Positions 62,721 to 64,000 of a stretch of DNA of 64,000 bases are shown piece by piece; the first letter of the stretch is position 1; each line of letters starts with the position of its first letter. Source of the stretch: Nitrospira sp. (GTDB taxonomy: Bacteria; Nitrospirota; Nitrospiria; Nitrospirales; Nitrospiraceae); NCBI GenBank assembly GCA_005116835.1, contig SWDM01000024.1, forward strand, positions 124,001 to 188,000. The letters run 5' to 3'. The translations under genes and the position numbers were made by a program. The notes below the pieces were generated by a model. The model was not told the origin of the DNA and searched no databases. It was given only the letters and a program-made list of their open reading frames with translations.

Positions 62721-63839
62721 CTACCACCACCCTATCACGCGCCCCAACACCCACCCCACCATCACTCCGAGCGCAATGACGGCCACCCATTTCCAACGTC
62801 TCTGATCGAACAGGATGTCGGCGCGCTCCTTACGGAGCGCGCCGAGGGCCACATCCGACTCTGCGAGGGCCGTTCGATCCTTCGCCCGCTCTTGTTCGAT
62901 CTGCGCCAGCTTCGCCGTCCGCTCCAGACGATCCTTGTCTAAGATCTCGAGCTTGCCTAAGACCGTCCGATATTCCTTGTCGAGATCCACCAGGCTCAAC
63001 CGTTTTTGCTCAGCAGCCCGCCGGGCTTTGGCTTCCAATTGATCGCGCAACCACCGCCCTAACGCTCCGGGCACCGGAAACGTGAGATCGGCCAGTTCAT
63101 CCGCTAATGTCGAGTCACTGGCATGCCCGATCGCTGTCATCACCGGAATCACACGCTCACTCAACGCCGCTAACACGACGTCATGTTCTAACGCTTGGAT
63201 ACCTTCCCCCCCGCCACGCGCCAGCACTATACAATCCACTTGCCCCACTTTCACTTGCAGCGCGCGAAACGCCTGCGCCACGCTCTCAGGATTCATCATC
63301 TTTACCGGAACCACGTCAAACGTCAGGAGATCTTCATACCCTGCCAACTGCGTCCGTATATCACGATCCGCTTCCCCCCCTTGACTCGTGAGTAAGACCA
63401 TGGACGGTTTCTCTTTGAGAAACATATCCACCACCACGGCTTTGGGACGTTGTAGCGCCTCCATAAAGCGCATGCGCAACTCATCACGCGAGGTGGATGA
63501 CACCATCGTCTCTTGAATGCCGAGCACTTCCAATTCCGGTTCGACGGAGATCCCGGGCTTTTTCACTTTAAAGCGCACCAAGGCACAGACCACGATCAGA
63601 TGATTCCACTCTGGGATCTTCTTCCCCTCCATCCACGCCCGTAATCGCACCGTAGGGACGTCAGGATCTTCCAAATCAAAATAACACCGATTGTCCCACG
63701 GTTTCGGATTACGCCCGATCCCAAGCACGTAAATCGGTGATGCACCTAGTGCAGTCCCTGCCACTCCATCTACCACCCGCTGCAGCAACGACACCACACC
63801 AGAAGGCCGACAAGTCACCGGTTGCTCACCCATACTCAC
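62721..63839 (-). CDS. Exonuclease VII large subunit-like protein with C-terminal membrane anchor
   Basis: 372 aa from GTG at 63839 (ATG at 63833 possible). OB-like N-terminus ('YVLGIGRNPKPWDNRCYFDL'), then the XseA core: 'SMVLLTSQGGEADRDIRTQL', 'VGQVDCIVLARGGGEGIQAL', 'RVIPVMTAIGHASDSTLADE' and 'LADLTFPVPGALGRWL', equivalent to GHExDxTxxDxxAD..P of XseA. A long coiled coil (~270-340) ends in a transmembrane helix ('WVAVIALGVMVGWVLGRVIG'). Housekeeping XseA is soluble and needs XseB; no xseB is seen here. The membrane end makes this an unusual variant, perhaps an element-borne nuclease or inhibitor-type decoy (inference). Confidence 0.8.
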   Translation of the reverse strand: MSMGEQPVTCRPSGVVSLLQRVVDGVAGTALGASPIYVLGIGRNPKPWDNRCYFDLEDPDVPTVRLRAWMEGKKIPEWNHLIVVCALVRFKVKKPGISVEPELEVLGIQETMVSSTSRDELRMRFMEALQRPKAVVVDMFLKEKPSMVLLTSQGGEADRDIRTQLAGYEDLLTFDVVPVKMMNPESVAQAFRALQVKVGQVDCIVLARGGGEGIQALEHDVVLAALSERVIPVMTAIGHASDSTLADELADLTFPVPGALGRWLRDQLEAKARRAAEQKRLSLVDLDKEYRTVLGKLEILDKDRLERTAKLAQIEQERAKDRTALAESDVALGALRKERADILFDQRRWKWVAVIALGVMVGWVLGRVIGWW

Positions 63840-64000
63840 CGCCTTCCTTCCCTGATCGCTCGATGGAGTATGTCAGACCAGCTCGCCACCCATTGCTCCT
63901 GCCAGGCCACCAACAATATCGCACTCACACAACACGTGCAGTTGAGGTAATCCGCAAGACCCGCATTTCGCCACGACGCCAATCGCACGCGAGACTCAGG
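63836..64000 (-). CDS. Partial upstream gene of the XseA-like operon
   Basis: 55 codons from the window edge, '...LADYLNCTCCVSAILLVAWQ' and 'WVASWSDILHRAIREGRR', stop TGA at 63838-63836 overlapping the GTG of the next gene. Start outside the window. Unknown function; translational coupling supports it as real. Confidence 0.5.
   Translation of the reverse strand, partial: PESRVRLASWRNAGLADYLNCTCCVSAILLVAWQEQWVASWSDILHRAIREGRR

Overview
The window looks like a GC-rich Gram-negative chromosome segment loaded with mobile DNA. Lipoprotein and outer-membrane genes, c-type cytochromes, a type IV pilus ATPase and a large hybrid sensor kinase together suggest a Nitrospira-type (Nitrospirota) bacterium. 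That assignment is inference from gene style only; no marker gene here proves it.

Layout. (1) 1-9.5 kb: the 3'-truncated end of a tyrosine integrase with an AlpA/excisionase-type HTH gene; a radC-like gene split by an antisense group II intron with its maturase; then a compact minus-strand inovirus (filamentous phage) module in the order Rep, ssDNA-binding protein, small membrane proteins, pIII-like, pVI-like, Zot and coat proteins. Upstream lie HTH regulators and 10-bp phased repeats. (2) 9.6-21 kb: remnants (Z1/helicase-like, frameshifted REC-PilZ, pilB/gspE with a nonsense codon at the Walker B Glu), CheY and HPt genes, then a plus-strand cluster of haem-porin, dihaem cytochrome, cupredoxin-like protein, hybrid histidine kinase and response regulator. 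(3) 21.1-43.7 kb: a block bounded by two ~240-bp direct repeats that each end in the 3' half of a tRNA-Lys(CTT)-like sequence, so it looks like a genomic island. It holds an RND efflux operon with a divergent two-component system, MFS genes and a minus-strand stress cluster (gpmA, uspA, CPA2 antiporter, small secreted proteins, porin). In that cluster two near-identical fluoride riboswitches with their own promoters precede a porin gene and a secreted tandem-repeat protein gene. The right-hand repeat is interrupted by an IS110-family element whose transposase has two in-frame stops. (4) 43.7-64 kb: a plasmid/ICE-like accessory region, almost all plus strand, of separately led genes: several toxin-antitoxin pairs, a lytic transglycosylase, two SSB-like proteins, an RNase H-like protein, a UPF1-type SF1 helicase, a DUF2493 protein, a TnpB element, three paralogues of a Cys-rich small protein sharing a 5' leader hairpin, a 19-bp motif repeated upstream of three genes, and a membrane-anchored exonuclease VII large-subunit homologue on the minus strand.

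The strongest candidate for new biology is the fluoride-riboswitch regulon (35.0-41.9 kb). Riboswitch-associated genes known from other bacteria (phosphoglycerate mutase, UspA, cation/proton antiporter) sit beside two riboswitch-controlled genes of unknown role in fluoride physiology. Others are the triplicated leader-plus-Cys-protein family, the anchored XseA homologue, and the inovirus prophage with phased iterons. Many genes carry a single disabling lesion, which is either real decay in a mobile-DNA graveyard or residual sequencing error; reads would decide.
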